Source of the DNA: JBQTKD01 sp963703165
GTDB taxonomy: Bacteria > Actinomycetota > Actinomycetes > Sporichthyales > Sporichthyaceae
Length of the DNA: 64,000 bases
Direction: 5' to 3'
NCBI GenBank assembly: GCA_963703165.1
Contig: OY969798.1
Span: forward strand, 3,472,001 to 3,536,000
Part shown: positions 26,097 through 34,367 of the stretch, piece by piece
How the letters are laid out: every line of letters begins with the position of its first letter
How positions within the stretch are numbered: position 1 is the stretch's first letter
Translations under genes and position numbers: made by a program
The notes under the pieces: generated by a model
What the model saw: only the letters and a program-made list of their open reading frames with translations
What the model was told of the DNA's origin: nothing
Databases searched by the model: none

Positions 26097-27530
26097 CTAC
26101 TGGGCGTCGGCGGGCAGGTTCAATTGGATGGCCTTGTACTGAAGGAATTCCTCCAGCCCGTAGCGGCCCCACTCCCGGCCGAGCCCGGACTGTTTGTAGC
26201 CGCCGAACGGGGCCTCGATGTTCATCGGCGCGCCGTTGATGTCGACCGTGCCGGTGCGCAACCGGCGCGCCACGGCCACCGCCTGTGCCCGATCGGCGGA
26301 CCACACCGCGCCGTGCAGGCCGTACTCGGTGTCGTTGGCGATGGCGACGGCGTCGTCCACCCCGTCGTAGGCCAGGATCACCAACACCGGACCGAAGATC
26401 TCTTCGCGCGCGATCCGCATGTCCGCTCGAACGTCGGAGAAGACCGTGGGCCGTACGAAGTACCCGCGATCCAGCCCGTCCGGAGGCTCGACGCCGCCGG
26501 TCACCAGCCGTGCGCCCTCACGCAGGCCGAGTGCGATGTAGTCCCGTACCCGCTCGCGCTGGGCGGCCGAGACCAACGGCCCCAATTGGATGCCATCGGC
26601 GAGTGGATTGCCCAGCACCAGGCTCTCCGCAACCGCCGCAGCCACCTCCTCGGCCTCGCGCAGACGGGCCCGGGGGACCAGCAGCCTGGTCCAGGCGAAA
26701 CAGGTCTGGCCGGAGTTGAGAAAGGCGTTGAGGACCCCGGCGGTCACGGCCTCGGGCAGGTCGGCGTCCTCCAGGACGATGTTGGCGGACTTGCCCCCGA
26801 GTTCGAGCACCGTACGTTTCAGTGACCTGCCCGCGCGGATCGCGACCTCGCGACCGACCGCTGTCGAACCCGTGAACGAGACCATGTCCACGTCCGGGTG
26901 AGTGATGAGGGCCTCGCCGACCGGCGGCAGGCCGGGCACGAGGTTGAACACCCCTGGGGGGAATCCGATGCGGTGGATCAGATCCGCGAGCACGAAGCCT
27001 GCCAGGGGGGCGATCTCGCTGGGCTTGAGCACCACGGTGCAGCCTGCGGCGAGGGCGGGTGCGACCTTGAACACGATCTGTACCAGTGGGTAGTTCCACG
27101 GTGTGATCGCGGCGACGACACCGACGGCCTCCCGCACGACCAGGGAGTGACCGACCTGCTCGGTGAAGGAGAAGATCTCGAGCAGGTCGACGCAGCCGGA
27201 CAGGGCGGCATGGGCGGCGCCGGTCTGGAAGAACGATGCGGTAGGTAGCGGCATCCCGACCTGGCGCGCGATGTCGGTGGTGAGGTGACCCAACCGGGGC
27301 GCCAGCATGTCGCGCAGATCGGCGAGGAAGTCGCGGCGTTCCTTGACCGGCGTGGCGGCCCAGCTCTCCCGGGCGCGCGCGGCGGCGAGTACCGCGTCGC
27401 GTGCATCGGCCACCCCGCCGATCGCGACCTCGGCGAAGACCTCCTCGGTGCTGGAGTCGCGCAACTGCACGATCCCGCCGTCGCGAGGGGCACGCCAGCA
27501 GCCGTCGATGTAGATCTCGGACCAGCTCAT
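26097..27530 (-). CDS. NAD(P)-dependent aldehyde dehydrogenase
   Basis: A 477-residue ALDH-superfamily enzyme. The catalytic Cys is in NSGQTCFAWTRLLVP and the general-base Glu in VLELGGKSANIVLED. The cofactor-binding strands include ITPWNYPLVQIVFKVAPALA and FTGSTAVGREV. C-terminal EAPFGGYKQSGLGREWG is typical. Start taken at ATG 27530 (MSWSEIYIDGCWRAP), the usual N-terminus of the class. It would oxidise an aldehyde, perhaps one formed after P450 hydroxylation and alcohol oxidation, to an acid. Co-transcribed with the crotonase. Confidence 0.9.
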   Translation of the reverse strand: MSWSEIYIDGCWRAPRDGGIVQLRDSSTEEVFAEVAIGGVADARDAVLAAARARESWAATPVKERRDFLADLRDMLAPRLGHLTTDIARQVGMPLPTASFFQTGAAHAALSGCVDLLEIFSFTEQVGHSLVVREAVGVVAAITPWNYPLVQIVFKVAPALAAGCTVVLKPSEIAPLAGFVLADLIHRIGFPPGVFNLVPGLPPVGEALITHPDVDMVSFTGSTAVGREVAIRAGRSLKRTVLELGGKSANIVLEDADLPEAVTAGVLNAFLNSGQTCFAWTRLLVPRARLREAEEVAAAVAESLVLGNPLADGIQLGPLVSAAQRERVRDYIALGLREGARLVTGGVEPPDGLDRGYFVRPTVFSDVRADMRIAREEIFGPVLVILAYDGVDDAVAIANDTEYGLHGAVWSADRAQAVAVARRLRTGTVDINGAPMNIEAPFGGYKQSGLGREWGRYGLEEFLQYKAIQLNLPADAQ

Positions 27531-27559
27531 GTGGGCGCAGCTCCAGGCAGCAGGCAGGC

Positions 27560-27595
27560 GGCATCGCCGGACGTGCCCGGGCACGGGGCGATGCC
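27560..27595. repeat. Nested hairpin between SnoaL and aldehyde dehydrogenase genes
   Basis: Outer arms GGCATCGCC (27560-27568) and GGCGATGCC (27587-27595) enclose the perfect palindrome CGTGCCCGGGCACG (27572-27585). On the minus strand it sits between the end of the SnoaL gene and the dehydrogenase start, where it could terminate or attenuate transcription, or protect an RNA end after processing. Confidence 0.5.
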
Positions 27596-27648
27596 CACGT
27601 GCCCGGAGGAGTCCGTTGGGTTCTACGTGGCGGTGGGCCTTCGGGGGG

Positions 27649-28050
27649 TCAGCCGCGGAACGCGGCCGAGGCGACGGAGGAGTTGAAGAAGTCGCGGAAG
27701 AACAGCCACTTGCCGTCGCGCAGGGTGATGATGTGCGCGAAGTCGGAGTCGAACTGCTTGCCGGTGGCCACGACCTCGAACCAGAGATGGCCCCACACTG
27801 CGAGGTCATCCCCGCTGGCGATGAACTTGTACGGTTCGATCTTGGGCACGGTACAGAACTGGCCGACGGCGCCGAAGAACTTGGCCGCGCCGTCCAGACC
27901 GGAGAAGTCACCGGCGTAGGGGATGTGCTCGTCGCCGTAGTAGATGATGCGGATCTCGGGGTCCAGGTTCGCGAACACTGTCTCGGCGTCCCCCTTGGGA
28001 ACCGCCTCGTACATGAGCTTCGTCGTCGCGATGTTCTGTTCCTCCGACAT
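27649..28050 (-). CDS. SnoaL/NTF2-like protein
   Basis: A 133-residue NTF2-fold protein: MYEAVPKGDAETVFANLDPEIRI is the typical start, with SGLDGAAKFFGAVGQF and a closing IITLRDGKWLFFRDFFNSS. Members are small enzymes (isomerases, cyclases, dehydratases) or ligand binders. First gene of the minus-strand operon, whose promoter faces the P450 promoter across two TGTCC palindromes. Specific activity unknown. Confidence 0.8.
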   Translation of the reverse strand: MSEEQNIATTKLMYEAVPKGDAETVFANLDPEIRIIYYGDEHIPYAGDFSGLDGAAKFFGAVGQFCTVPKIEPYKFIASGDDLAVWGHLWFEVVATGKQFDSDFAHIITLRDGKWLFFRDFFNSSVASAAFRG

Positions 28051-28143
28051 GGGCGCGCTCCCTCATCCTCGCTGACAGTGTGGGGCGTCGGCGCTCGCCG
28101 GCGCCGACCTGACCGACTCTAGGCAGCGCGCGTGGACGGCCGG

Positions 28144-28188
28144 TGTCCGGTTTTGGGACAGCACAGCCCGGTGTCCCAAAACAAGACA
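28144..28188. promoter_or_regulatory. Two 17-bp TGTCC palindromes in a divergent promoter
   Basis: TGTCCGGTTTTGGGACA (28144-28160) and TGTCCCAAAACAAGACA (28172-28188) share the plan TGTCC-N7-GGACA, allowing A for the first G in the second site. Their centres are 28 bp apart, between the minus-strand SnoaL operon and the P450 at 28260. The second is extended by CCCGG/CCGGG flanks to nine-pair arms. They are good candidates for the binding sites of the GAF-Fis activator at 29552. Seen directly; the regulator link is inferred. Confidence 0.6.
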
Positions 28189-28259
28189 CCGGGCCGGCGA
28201 GGGCCGCTCCTACGGTCGAGGTCAGCCGCCAGGCGCTCCCGGCCCGAGGAGAGGTTCAA

Positions 28260-29519
28260 ATGACCACGTCCCCAGTCGTCGAGATCCCGACCGACATCGA
28301 CGTCAATGTGTTCACGCGGCCCGAGGGGATGCGCAACCCGTTCCCGTACTACGACGCACTGCGCCCGCAGGGTGTGCTCCCGGGGTACGTGGACTGGTCC
28401 CCCGGCACAGTCCCCGGCATCGACGCCCCGTTGAACGCCTGGGCGGTGTTCTCCTACGCCTTGGTCGAGGACGTGCTGCGCAATCACCAGATCTACGCCA
28501 GCCGCGACCCCGGGCAGGAGGACTCCGACGCCCCGAACATCATCCTGCAGGGCGACGACCAGCCGGTGCACACGATCCGTCGCAAGCTGGCGACCAAGGC
28601 CTTCTCCGCTCGCCGCATCGCCGGCATGAAGGACTGGCTGGCAGAGCAGATGGTCGGCGTCGCTGAGCGGCTCGGTGAGGGGGAGATCGACGTCGTCCTC
28701 GACCTGACCGGCGAGCTGCCCACCCGTTCGATGGTGCGCCTGCTCGGCCTGCCGGATGTCGGCTACAAGAAGATGCTCGATTGGGCGCATGCGTTCATGC
28801 AGAGCGCGGACCTGACTCCCGAGGAACGCCGCGACCGCAACATCGAGATGATCACGGTGATCACCGAGAAGGTGAATGCCCGACGCGCGGAACTCGCCGC
28901 GGGCGCCGACCCGAATCCGGCCGACGGCGAGATCCAGGATTTCATCACCGCGCTCTTGGTGGCCGAGGAGGACGGGTACCAACTCGACCCCAAGGTCATC
29001 GTCGAGTTCATCACCACCCTGATCGTGGCCGGCAATGAGACCTCCACTTTCCTCGGCGGTCACCTGCTGCACGTGCTCGCGCACAACCAGGTGGCGCAGG
29101 CTGTGCTGCGCGCCGACCGCGCCCGCATGGACGACTTCATCGACGAGACCATGCGCATGTACGGGCCGGTGCACCGTCTGTTCCGTTGGGTGCAGTGCGA
29201 CACCGAACTCGGCGGGCAGCAGATCAAGAAGGACGATTGGGTGGCGGTCTTCTTCGTTGCCGCCAACCGTGATCCCGTCCGGTTCCCGGACCCGCACACC
29301 TTCGACATCGATCGGGAGGACGCGGCCCGCAACCTGTCCTTCGGTGCCGGGATCCATTTCTGCTTGGGTGCGGCGTTGGCCCGGATGAACCTGGCGGCGA
29401 TGGTCAACAGCCTGCTGGACAACTACTCGGTCATCGAGCCCGCGGGCGAGCCGGTGATGCGGACTGTCAACATCTTCAACTACGCCCACGCGTCGCTACC
29501 TGTGCGCTTCATCCGTTGA
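28260..29519 (+). CDS. Cytochrome P450
   Basis: A 419-residue P450 from ATG 28260 with AGGAGAGG upstream. I-helix LIVAGNETSTFLGG (Glu-Thr pair), K-helix DETMRMYGPVHRLFRW (ExxR), heme loop FGAGIHFCLGAALARM with Cys 368. Strong similarity to the P450 at 22180 along its length, including PGYVDWSPGTVPGIDAPLNAW. The GAF-Fis activator gene starts 32 bases downstream, so the two likely share a transcript. Substrate unknown; the surrounding dehydrogenase and crotonases suggest a hydrophobic carbon source. Confidence 0.92.
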   Translation: MTTSPVVEIPTDIDVNVFTRPEGMRNPFPYYDALRPQGVLPGYVDWSPGTVPGIDAPLNAWAVFSYALVEDVLRNHQIYASRDPGQEDSDAPNIILQGDDQPVHTIRRKLATKAFSARRIAGMKDWLAEQMVGVAERLGEGEIDVVLDLTGELPTRSMVRLLGLPDVGYKKMLDWAHAFMQSADLTPEERRDRNIEMITVITEKVNARRAELAAGADPNPADGEIQDFITALLVAEEDGYQLDPKVIVEFITTLIVAGNETSTFLGGHLLHVLAHNQVAQAVLRADRARMDDFIDETMRMYGPVHRLFRWVQCDTELGGQQIKKDDWVAVFFVAANRDPVRFPDPHTFDIDREDAARNLSFGAGIHFCLGAALARMNLAAMVNSLLDNYSVIEPAGEPVMRTVNIFNYAHASLPVRFIR

Positions 29520-29551
29520 CCGTTCCGGCAACGGGGCCGGAAGGTGTATCT

Positions 29552-31336
29552 GTGAAGTCTGCTCCGCTGGACGGGCCAGGGCTGCTGCGCGCGTCGCGGG
29601 AGCGGTTCCTGGCGACCGGGCACGTCCCCGCGGCAGGCGTGCGGGAGGAGATCGCGGCCAGTTGGCGGCGATCTCGCCTGTCCGGCGTCAGCCCGGACCG
29701 GCTCGAGGTGCCCTACGAGCCGGATCAGGTCAACTGGGAGAGCCGGCTTTGCCGTGCTGCCAATCCGGTCATGGAACGGTTCGCGGCGCGGCTGGTCGAC
29801 ACCCCGACCGGTCTGTTCCTCGCCGACCGTGAGGCGCGTGGGGTGGGGCGCTGGGTCGGTCAGTCGATGCTGGCCGACAGGTTCGACGCGGTCGGCGCCG
29901 CCGACGGATTCCGCTTCGACGAGGAGATCGCGGGCACCAACGCGCTCGGCACCACGATCGAACTCGGACGCCCGGTCAAGATCACTGCCGCGGAGCATTG
30001 GGTCGAACAGTTGAGTGCGCTCACCTGCGCCGGCGCGCCCATCCGGAATCCCATCACCCGCCAGATCGAGGGGATCGTCGACCTCACCTGCGTCAACGAG
30101 CACAACGCGGATCTGCTTCTCGCGCTCGTGCTGGAGATCGCCCATCAGGTCGAGGAACGTTTCTACCTCGACACCAGTGTCACCGAGCGACTGCTGCTGC
30201 AGAACTTCAGTTCCGCCGCGCGGAACTCCTCGCGTCCGGTGATGGCGTTGAGCCAGGACATGATCCTCACCAACCCGGCGGCCGCCCGCCTGCTGCAGGG
30301 CTTGGACCAGGAGCTGCTCTACGACCTTGCGGCCCGCGTGATGCATGCGGACCGCCCCCTCGTGGAGGTCTTCTCTTTCGGCGAGCAGGACACCGTGGCG
30401 CACTGCATCCCGGTCCGCGACGGCGCCGACATCGTCGGGGTCACCATTGAGCTCAAGCGCGAGGCGACCGCGCGCACCGGCTCCCGTTCGGCGTCGAACA
30501 CCGGCGCGGACCTGCCGGGGCTGGCCGGGCGCAGTCCCGCCTGGCGCGGGGTCTGCCAGCAGGTTCGCAACGCGACCGCTCCCGGTCGCCCGCTTGTCCT
30601 CACCGGCGAGACCGGTGTCGGCAAGCGCGCCGTCGCGGAAGTCTGGTGCGAACTGCGTGGTGCCGGCACACCGGTCGTCCTCGACGCGGCGTCGCAGGAG
30701 ATCGACAGCGTGGAACGGATCCTCGCCGGCCTGCAGGCCGCGACCGCTACGGAGGGCGCGCGCGCGGTTGTGCTCGCGCACGTGGACCGCCTGACCGCGG
30801 GCGTGGCCGACGCGCTGCGCGTGGTGTGGGATGCGCTCGATCGGTGCGATCTGTTGGTGGCCGTCACGGTCACGACCGCCGCCGAACCCCTGGCCGAGGC
30901 GACCGCTGCCCTGCTCGATCACATCGGTGGGACACGCGTGGAGATCACGCCCGTGCGTAGTCGACGCGAGGACGTGATCGACCTGGTGTCGCACCTGGCC
31001 GGCACACACGCGGTGACCTCCGAGCTGACCCAACTGCTCATGCGCATGCCGTGGCCCCGGAACGTACGTGAACTGGCAAGTGTTCTGGACGCCGCGCGCG
31101 CCAACCGGCCGAACGGTCAGCTGCGTCCCGAGGACCTACCGCAACACGCGCGTCGCGCGGCTGGGCGGCGCATGCTCTCCGCGATGGAGCAGGCGGAGCT
31201 GGACACGATCGTGCGTGCACTCGACGACGCCGGCGGCAATAAGGTCGACGCCGCCGGCGCGCTCGGCATCTCCCGCTCGACGCTCTACCGCAAGATGCAC
31301 GCCTACGGACTCGACCTGGAACGTGCCGCGTTCTGA
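29552..31336 (+). CDS. GAF-domain Fis-type transcriptional activator (AcoR-like)
   Basis: About 594 residues from GTG 29552 (GGAAGGTG upstream). A GAF-type sensor region occupies roughly residues 60-200 (EEIAGTNALGTTIELGRPVKI; IRNPITRQIEGIVDLT). A degenerate AAA region follows with Walker A GETGVGKRAVAE near residue 350, but no GAFTGA sigma-54 contact and only a weak Walker B. The C-terminal 48 residues are a Fis-type HTH (IVRALDDAGGNKVDAAGALG; SRSTLYRKMHAYG). This is the actinobacterial form that works without sigma-54, often controlling monooxygenase or alcohol-catabolism genes. Likely regulates the flanking P450s. Confidence 0.85.
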   Translation: MKSAPLDGPGLLRASRERFLATGHVPAAGVREEIAASWRRSRLSGVSPDRLEVPYEPDQVNWESRLCRAANPVMERFAARLVDTPTGLFLADREARGVGRWVGQSMLADRFDAVGAADGFRFDEEIAGTNALGTTIELGRPVKITAAEHWVEQLSALTCAGAPIRNPITRQIEGIVDLTCVNEHNADLLLALVLEIAHQVEERFYLDTSVTERLLLQNFSSAARNSSRPVMALSQDMILTNPAAARLLQGLDQELLYDLAARVMHADRPLVEVFSFGEQDTVAHCIPVRDGADIVGVTIELKREATARTGSRSASNTGADLPGLAGRSPAWRGVCQQVRNATAPGRPLVLTGETGVGKRAVAEVWCELRGAGTPVVLDAASQEIDSVERILAGLQAATATEGARAVVLAHVDRLTAGVADALRVVWDALDRCDLLVAVTVTTAAEPLAEATAALLDHIGGTRVEITPVRSRREDVIDLVSHLAGTHAVTSELTQLLMRMPWPRNVRELASVLDAARANRPNGQLRPEDLPQHARRAAGRRMLSAMEQAELDTIVRALDDAGGNKVDAAGALGISRSTLYRKMHAYGLDLERAAF

Positions 31337-31347
31337 CGACAAGTCAG
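31333..31347. terminator. Mini-hairpin CTGAC-GACAA-GTCAG holding both stop codons
   Basis: Five perfect pairs with a five-base loop. The left arm contains the activator stop (31334-31336), the right arm the reverse stop of the TetR gene (31344-31346). No T-tract. Confidence 0.4.
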
Positions 31348-31988
31348 ATAGTTGTCCCGACGGCGGAGAGGAGCGAGGCACTCGCCCGCTCCGCATCGTC
31401 GCCCAGTCCGATGAACAAGGTCCGGAACATCGGCAGCATGACCTCGGGGAAGGGATCGCCGACGATCTGGAGCATCCCGGCGATCTCGAGCATCACCGCG
31501 CCGTGCAGGGCCGACCACACCTGGCCGGCGGTCTTGAACGCGTCGCCGGTGTCGAACCGTCCGGCGTCCATCGCGCGTTCGACGCCCCGGACGCAGACCT
31601 GGAACGTGTCGACAGGGACCTGATCGATCTCTGCCCCGGTGCGGCGATGACCGCCGAGGGGAGCGGCACCGAACATGACCGCGTACAGATGCGGCTGCGC
31701 CAGCGCGCGGGCTCGGTACGTCGCGCAGAGCGTGGCGAGATCCGCAACCGGGTCGTCGGTGTCCCGGACGGCGGCGAAGGCCGCGGCCAGTTCGGCGAAG
31801 CCGGCGTCGACCACCTCGGACATGAGTCCGCCGAGCGAGCCGAACTCGCTGTACAGACCCATCGTGGTCAGCCCGGCTCGTTCGGCGAGTTTGCGGGTCG
31901 TGACGGCCTCGGGCCCCAGCTCGTCGAGTGCCTCGATCGCCGCAGCGACCAGACGCTCCCGGCGGGTGCCCACTTCGGTTTCGGTCAC
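31344..31988 (-). CDS. TetR-family regulator
   Basis: A 214-residue TetR regulator. The N-terminal HTH is RERLVAAAIEALDELGPEAVTTRKLAERAG followed by LTTMGLYSEFGSLGGLM. The C-terminal ligand domain resembles the TetR_C_13/WHG type (YAVMFGAAPLGG; VWSALHGAVMLEIAGML). Divergent from the carotenoid oxygenase gene, with 81 bases between starts that contain an ATAT-ACGTT-ATAT near-palindrome. It probably represses that promoter and its own. Confidence 0.88.
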   Translation of the reverse strand: MTETEVGTRRERLVAAAIEALDELGPEAVTTRKLAERAGLTTMGLYSEFGSLGGLMSEVVDAGFAELAAAFAAVRDTDDPVADLATLCATYRARALAQPHLYAVMFGAAPLGGHRRTGAEIDQVPVDTFQVCVRGVERAMDAGRFDTGDAFKTAGQVWSALHGAVMLEIAGMLQIVGDPFPEVMLPMFRTLFIGLGDDAERASASLLSAVGTTI

Positions 31989-32017
31989 CTCCGCAGTCTA
32001 GCCAAAATCCAGAACGA

Positions 32018-32036
32018 CGATATAACGTTGATATTG
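32018..32036. promoter_or_regulatory. Near-palindromic operator between TetR and carotenoid oxygenase
   Basis: CGATATAACGTTGATATTG centres on AACGTT and has ATAT on both sides, one base off perfect symmetry. It is the only AT-rich stretch of the divergent spacer, where a TetR operator is expected. Confidence 0.45.
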
Positions 32037-32069
32037 CTCAGTCCTGAGGTGCCCGGCCTGGAGGTCGCA

Positions 32070-33518
32070 ATGTCGAACAAGTTCCTGGCCGGCGGGTTCG
32101 CGCCCATCGATCGCGAGCACACGGCCTTAGACCTCCCGGTGACCGGCGCGATCCCCGAGTACCTGGACGGCCGCTATCTGCGCAATGGGCCGAACCCCGT
32201 GGAGGAGATCGACCCGGCCACCCACCACTGGTTCCTGGGCGACGGCATGGTGCACGGTGTGCGACTGCGCGGCGGACAGGCCGAGTGGTATCGCAACCGC
32301 TGGGTCCGCAGCCCGCGCGTGGCGGCGGCGCTGGGGGAGACCTTCACCCCGACCCGCTGCAGCGCTCCGCTGGTGGGGCTGGGCGCCAACACCAACGCGA
32401 TCGGCCACGCCGGCCGCACCCTCGCGATCGTCGAGTCGGCCCTCGCCTGCCAGGAACTGACCGAGGAACTCGACACCATCGGGAACTTCGACTTCGACGG
32501 AACCCTGCGCGGCGGCTACACCGCGCACCCGAAGCGCTGCCCGGACACCGGCGAACTGCACGCGGTGTCCTACTTCTTCGGCTGGGGCAACAAGGTGCAG
32601 TACTCGGTGATCGACGCCCAGGGTCGTGCCGTCCACGTGGCCGACATCCCGGTCACGGGCAGCCCGATGATGCACGACATGTCGCTGACGGAGAATCACG
32701 TCGTCCTCTACGACCTGCCGGTGACCTTCCAGCCACAGGCTGCCGCCGCGGTCACGATGCCGCGCTCCTTGCGGCTGCCCGCCCGGCTGGTCATCTCGGC
32801 CCTCATCGGCCGGGTGCGGATCCCGAACCCGATCGCGGCGCGGCTGGGCACCTCTATCGGGGCCGGCGCGGACTACCCCTACCGGTGGAATCCGGACTAC
32901 CCGGCGCGTCTCGGGGTGCTCCCGCGCCGTGGGACGGCGAAGGACGTGCGGTGGTTCGACGTCGATCCCTGCTACGTATTCCACCCCGTCAACTCCTACG
33001 AGGACGGCGACACGATCGTGCTCGAGGTCGTCCGGTACGAGCGACTCTTCGACCAGGTGCGTCACGGGGACTTCGAGTCCGCGCCGGTGCGCTACCGCTG
33101 GACCATCGACCTCAGGACGGACAAGGTCGTCGAGGAGCAGCTGGACGACGTCGCCCAGGAGTTCCCGCGGGTCGACGAACGTCTCGTGGGGCGCAAGCAC
33201 CGCTATGCCTACGCCGCGGCCATGGGTGAAGGGGCGACGAGCTCGGACTCGGTGCTCAAACACGACCTGGACACCGGGACCACGATGCGCGCGAGCTTCG
33301 GCGCCGGCCACGAGGTCAGTGAGTTCGTGTTCGAACCCAGCTCACCCGACGCCGCCGAGGACGACGGTGTCCTCATCGGGTTCGTCACCGACCTGCCGGC
33401 CGACCGCACCGACCTGGTGCTGCTCGACGCCGCCGGGTTGGACACCGTCGCGCGGATCCACCTGCCCACGCGCGTGCCGGCCGGCTTTCACGGGAACTGG
33501 GTGCCCAGTCGGAGCTGA
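32070..33518 (+). CDS. Carotenoid oxygenase
   Basis: A 482-residue member of the carotenoid cleavage dioxygenase (RPE65/CCO) family, seven-bladed propeller enzymes using four histidines to hold Fe(II). Candidate ligand histidines lie in GGYTAHPKRCPDTGE, GSPMMHDMSLTENH, CYVFHPVNSYEDGD and the C-terminal GFHGNWVPSR, in correct order. The N-terminus DGRYLRNGPNPVEEI is the standard entry. ATG 32070 has GGAGG seven bases ahead. Cleaves a carotenoid, apocarotenoid or stilbene-like C=C bond. Followed 26 bases later by a crotonase. Confidence 0.92.
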   Translation: MSNKFLAGGFAPIDREHTALDLPVTGAIPEYLDGRYLRNGPNPVEEIDPATHHWFLGDGMVHGVRLRGGQAEWYRNRWVRSPRVAAALGETFTPTRCSAPLVGLGANTNAIGHAGRTLAIVESALACQELTEELDTIGNFDFDGTLRGGYTAHPKRCPDTGELHAVSYFFGWGNKVQYSVIDAQGRAVHVADIPVTGSPMMHDMSLTENHVVLYDLPVTFQPQAAAAVTMPRSLRLPARLVISALIGRVRIPNPIAARLGTSIGAGADYPYRWNPDYPARLGVLPRRGTAKDVRWFDVDPCYVFHPVNSYEDGDTIVLEVVRYERLFDQVRHGDFESAPVRYRWTIDLRTDKVVEEQLDDVAQEFPRVDERLVGRKHRYAYAAAMGEGATSSDSVLKHDLDTGTTMRASFGAGHEVSEFVFEPSSPDAAEDDGVLIGFVTDLPADRTDLVLLDAAGLDTVARIHLPTRVPAGFHGNWVPSRS

Positions 33519-33544
33519 GGTTCGGCAGGGGGCAGGATCTGCGC

Positions 33545-34333
33545 ATGGACACGGTGCAGGTAGAGATCGACGCCCCCGTCGCGGTCATCACGATCATGCG
33601 GCCCGAGGTGCGCAACGCGGTGAACCCCGAGACCGCGCAGGCCCTGCGCGACGCCTTCGACCAGGTGGCGCAGGACGACTCGGTGAAGGCGATCGTGTTC
33701 ACCGGCGGCGGCGGCACGTTCTGCGCCGGCTACGACCTGGGCGCCTTCTCGACCACCGGCCTCGACGAGGCTGCGTTGGTCGAGCTCGGCCCCGGGAAGC
33801 TCGGGCCGATGGGTCCCAGTCGCGGGCTACCGCCCAAGCCGACGATCGCGGCCGTCGAGGGCTACGCGGTGGCCGGCGGCCTCGAGCTGGCGATCTGGTG
33901 CGACCTGCGCGTCGCCGCCGAGGATGCGACCTTCGGGGTGTTCTGCCGCCGCTGGGGCGTGCCCTTGATCGACGGCGGCACGGTCCGCCTGCCTCGGTTG
34001 ATCGGGCAGGGGCGGGCGATGGACCTCATCCTCACCGGCCGACCGGTCGGGGCGGAGGAGGCGCTGCGGATCGGTCTGGCGGATCGGGTGGTCCCGTCGG
34101 GGCAGACCCTGGCCGCAGCCATCGAGCTGGCTCGGGAGATCGCGGCGTTCCCGCAGGCGTGCGCGCTGGCAGACCGGGCGTCGGCCTACGAGCAGTACGG
34201 CCTGGACGAAGCCGCCGCGTTGGAGGTCGAGGCGACCCGCGGACTCGAGGTGCTGCGCACCGGGGAGAGCGTGTCCGGCGCGACCCGGTTCGCCGGCGGT
34301 GCCGGGCGGCACGGGAGCTTCGGTTCGCGTTAG
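33545..34333 (+). CDS. Crotonase family protein (enoyl-CoA hydratase-related)
   Basis: A 262-residue crotonase: IVFTGGGGTFCAGYDLGAFS is the first oxyanion loop and AAVEGYAVAGGLELAIWCDLRVA the second. The catalytic stretch reads FCRRWGVPLIDGGTVRLPRL, without the usual PE dipeptide, as in a distinct actinobacterial subgroup of uncertain reaction. Downstream of the carotenoid oxygenase on the same strand. Its stop codon lies inside an operator-like site of the next gene. Confidence 0.82.
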   Translation: MDTVQVEIDAPVAVITIMRPEVRNAVNPETAQALRDAFDQVAQDDSVKAIVFTGGGGTFCAGYDLGAFSTTGLDEAALVELGPGKLGPMGPSRGLPPKPTIAAVEGYAVAGGLELAIWCDLRVAAEDATFGVFCRRWGVPLIDGGTVRLPRLIGQGRAMDLILTGRPVGAEEALRIGLADRVVPSGQTLAAAIELAREIAAFPQACALADRASAYEQYGLDEAAALEVEATRGLEVLRTGESVSGATRFAGGAGRHGSFGSR

Positions 34334-34347
34334 TACAACTGACTTAG
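34331..34347. promoter_or_regulatory. Operator-like site before the second TetR gene
   Basis: TAGTACAACTGACTTAG shares the left half TAGTACA and the final TAG with the palindrome at 35053-35070. It overlaps the crotonase stop and lies 20 bases before the TetR start, suggesting autoregulation. Confidence 0.45.
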
Positions 34348-34367
34348 ATCCAGGTTAGGCTGGCTCC

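Noticed and set aside
28051..28259. A sigma-54 promoter for the GAF-Fis activator target
   Set aside because: No GG-N10-GC element was seen, the activator lacks GAFTGA, and actinomycetes lack sigma-54.
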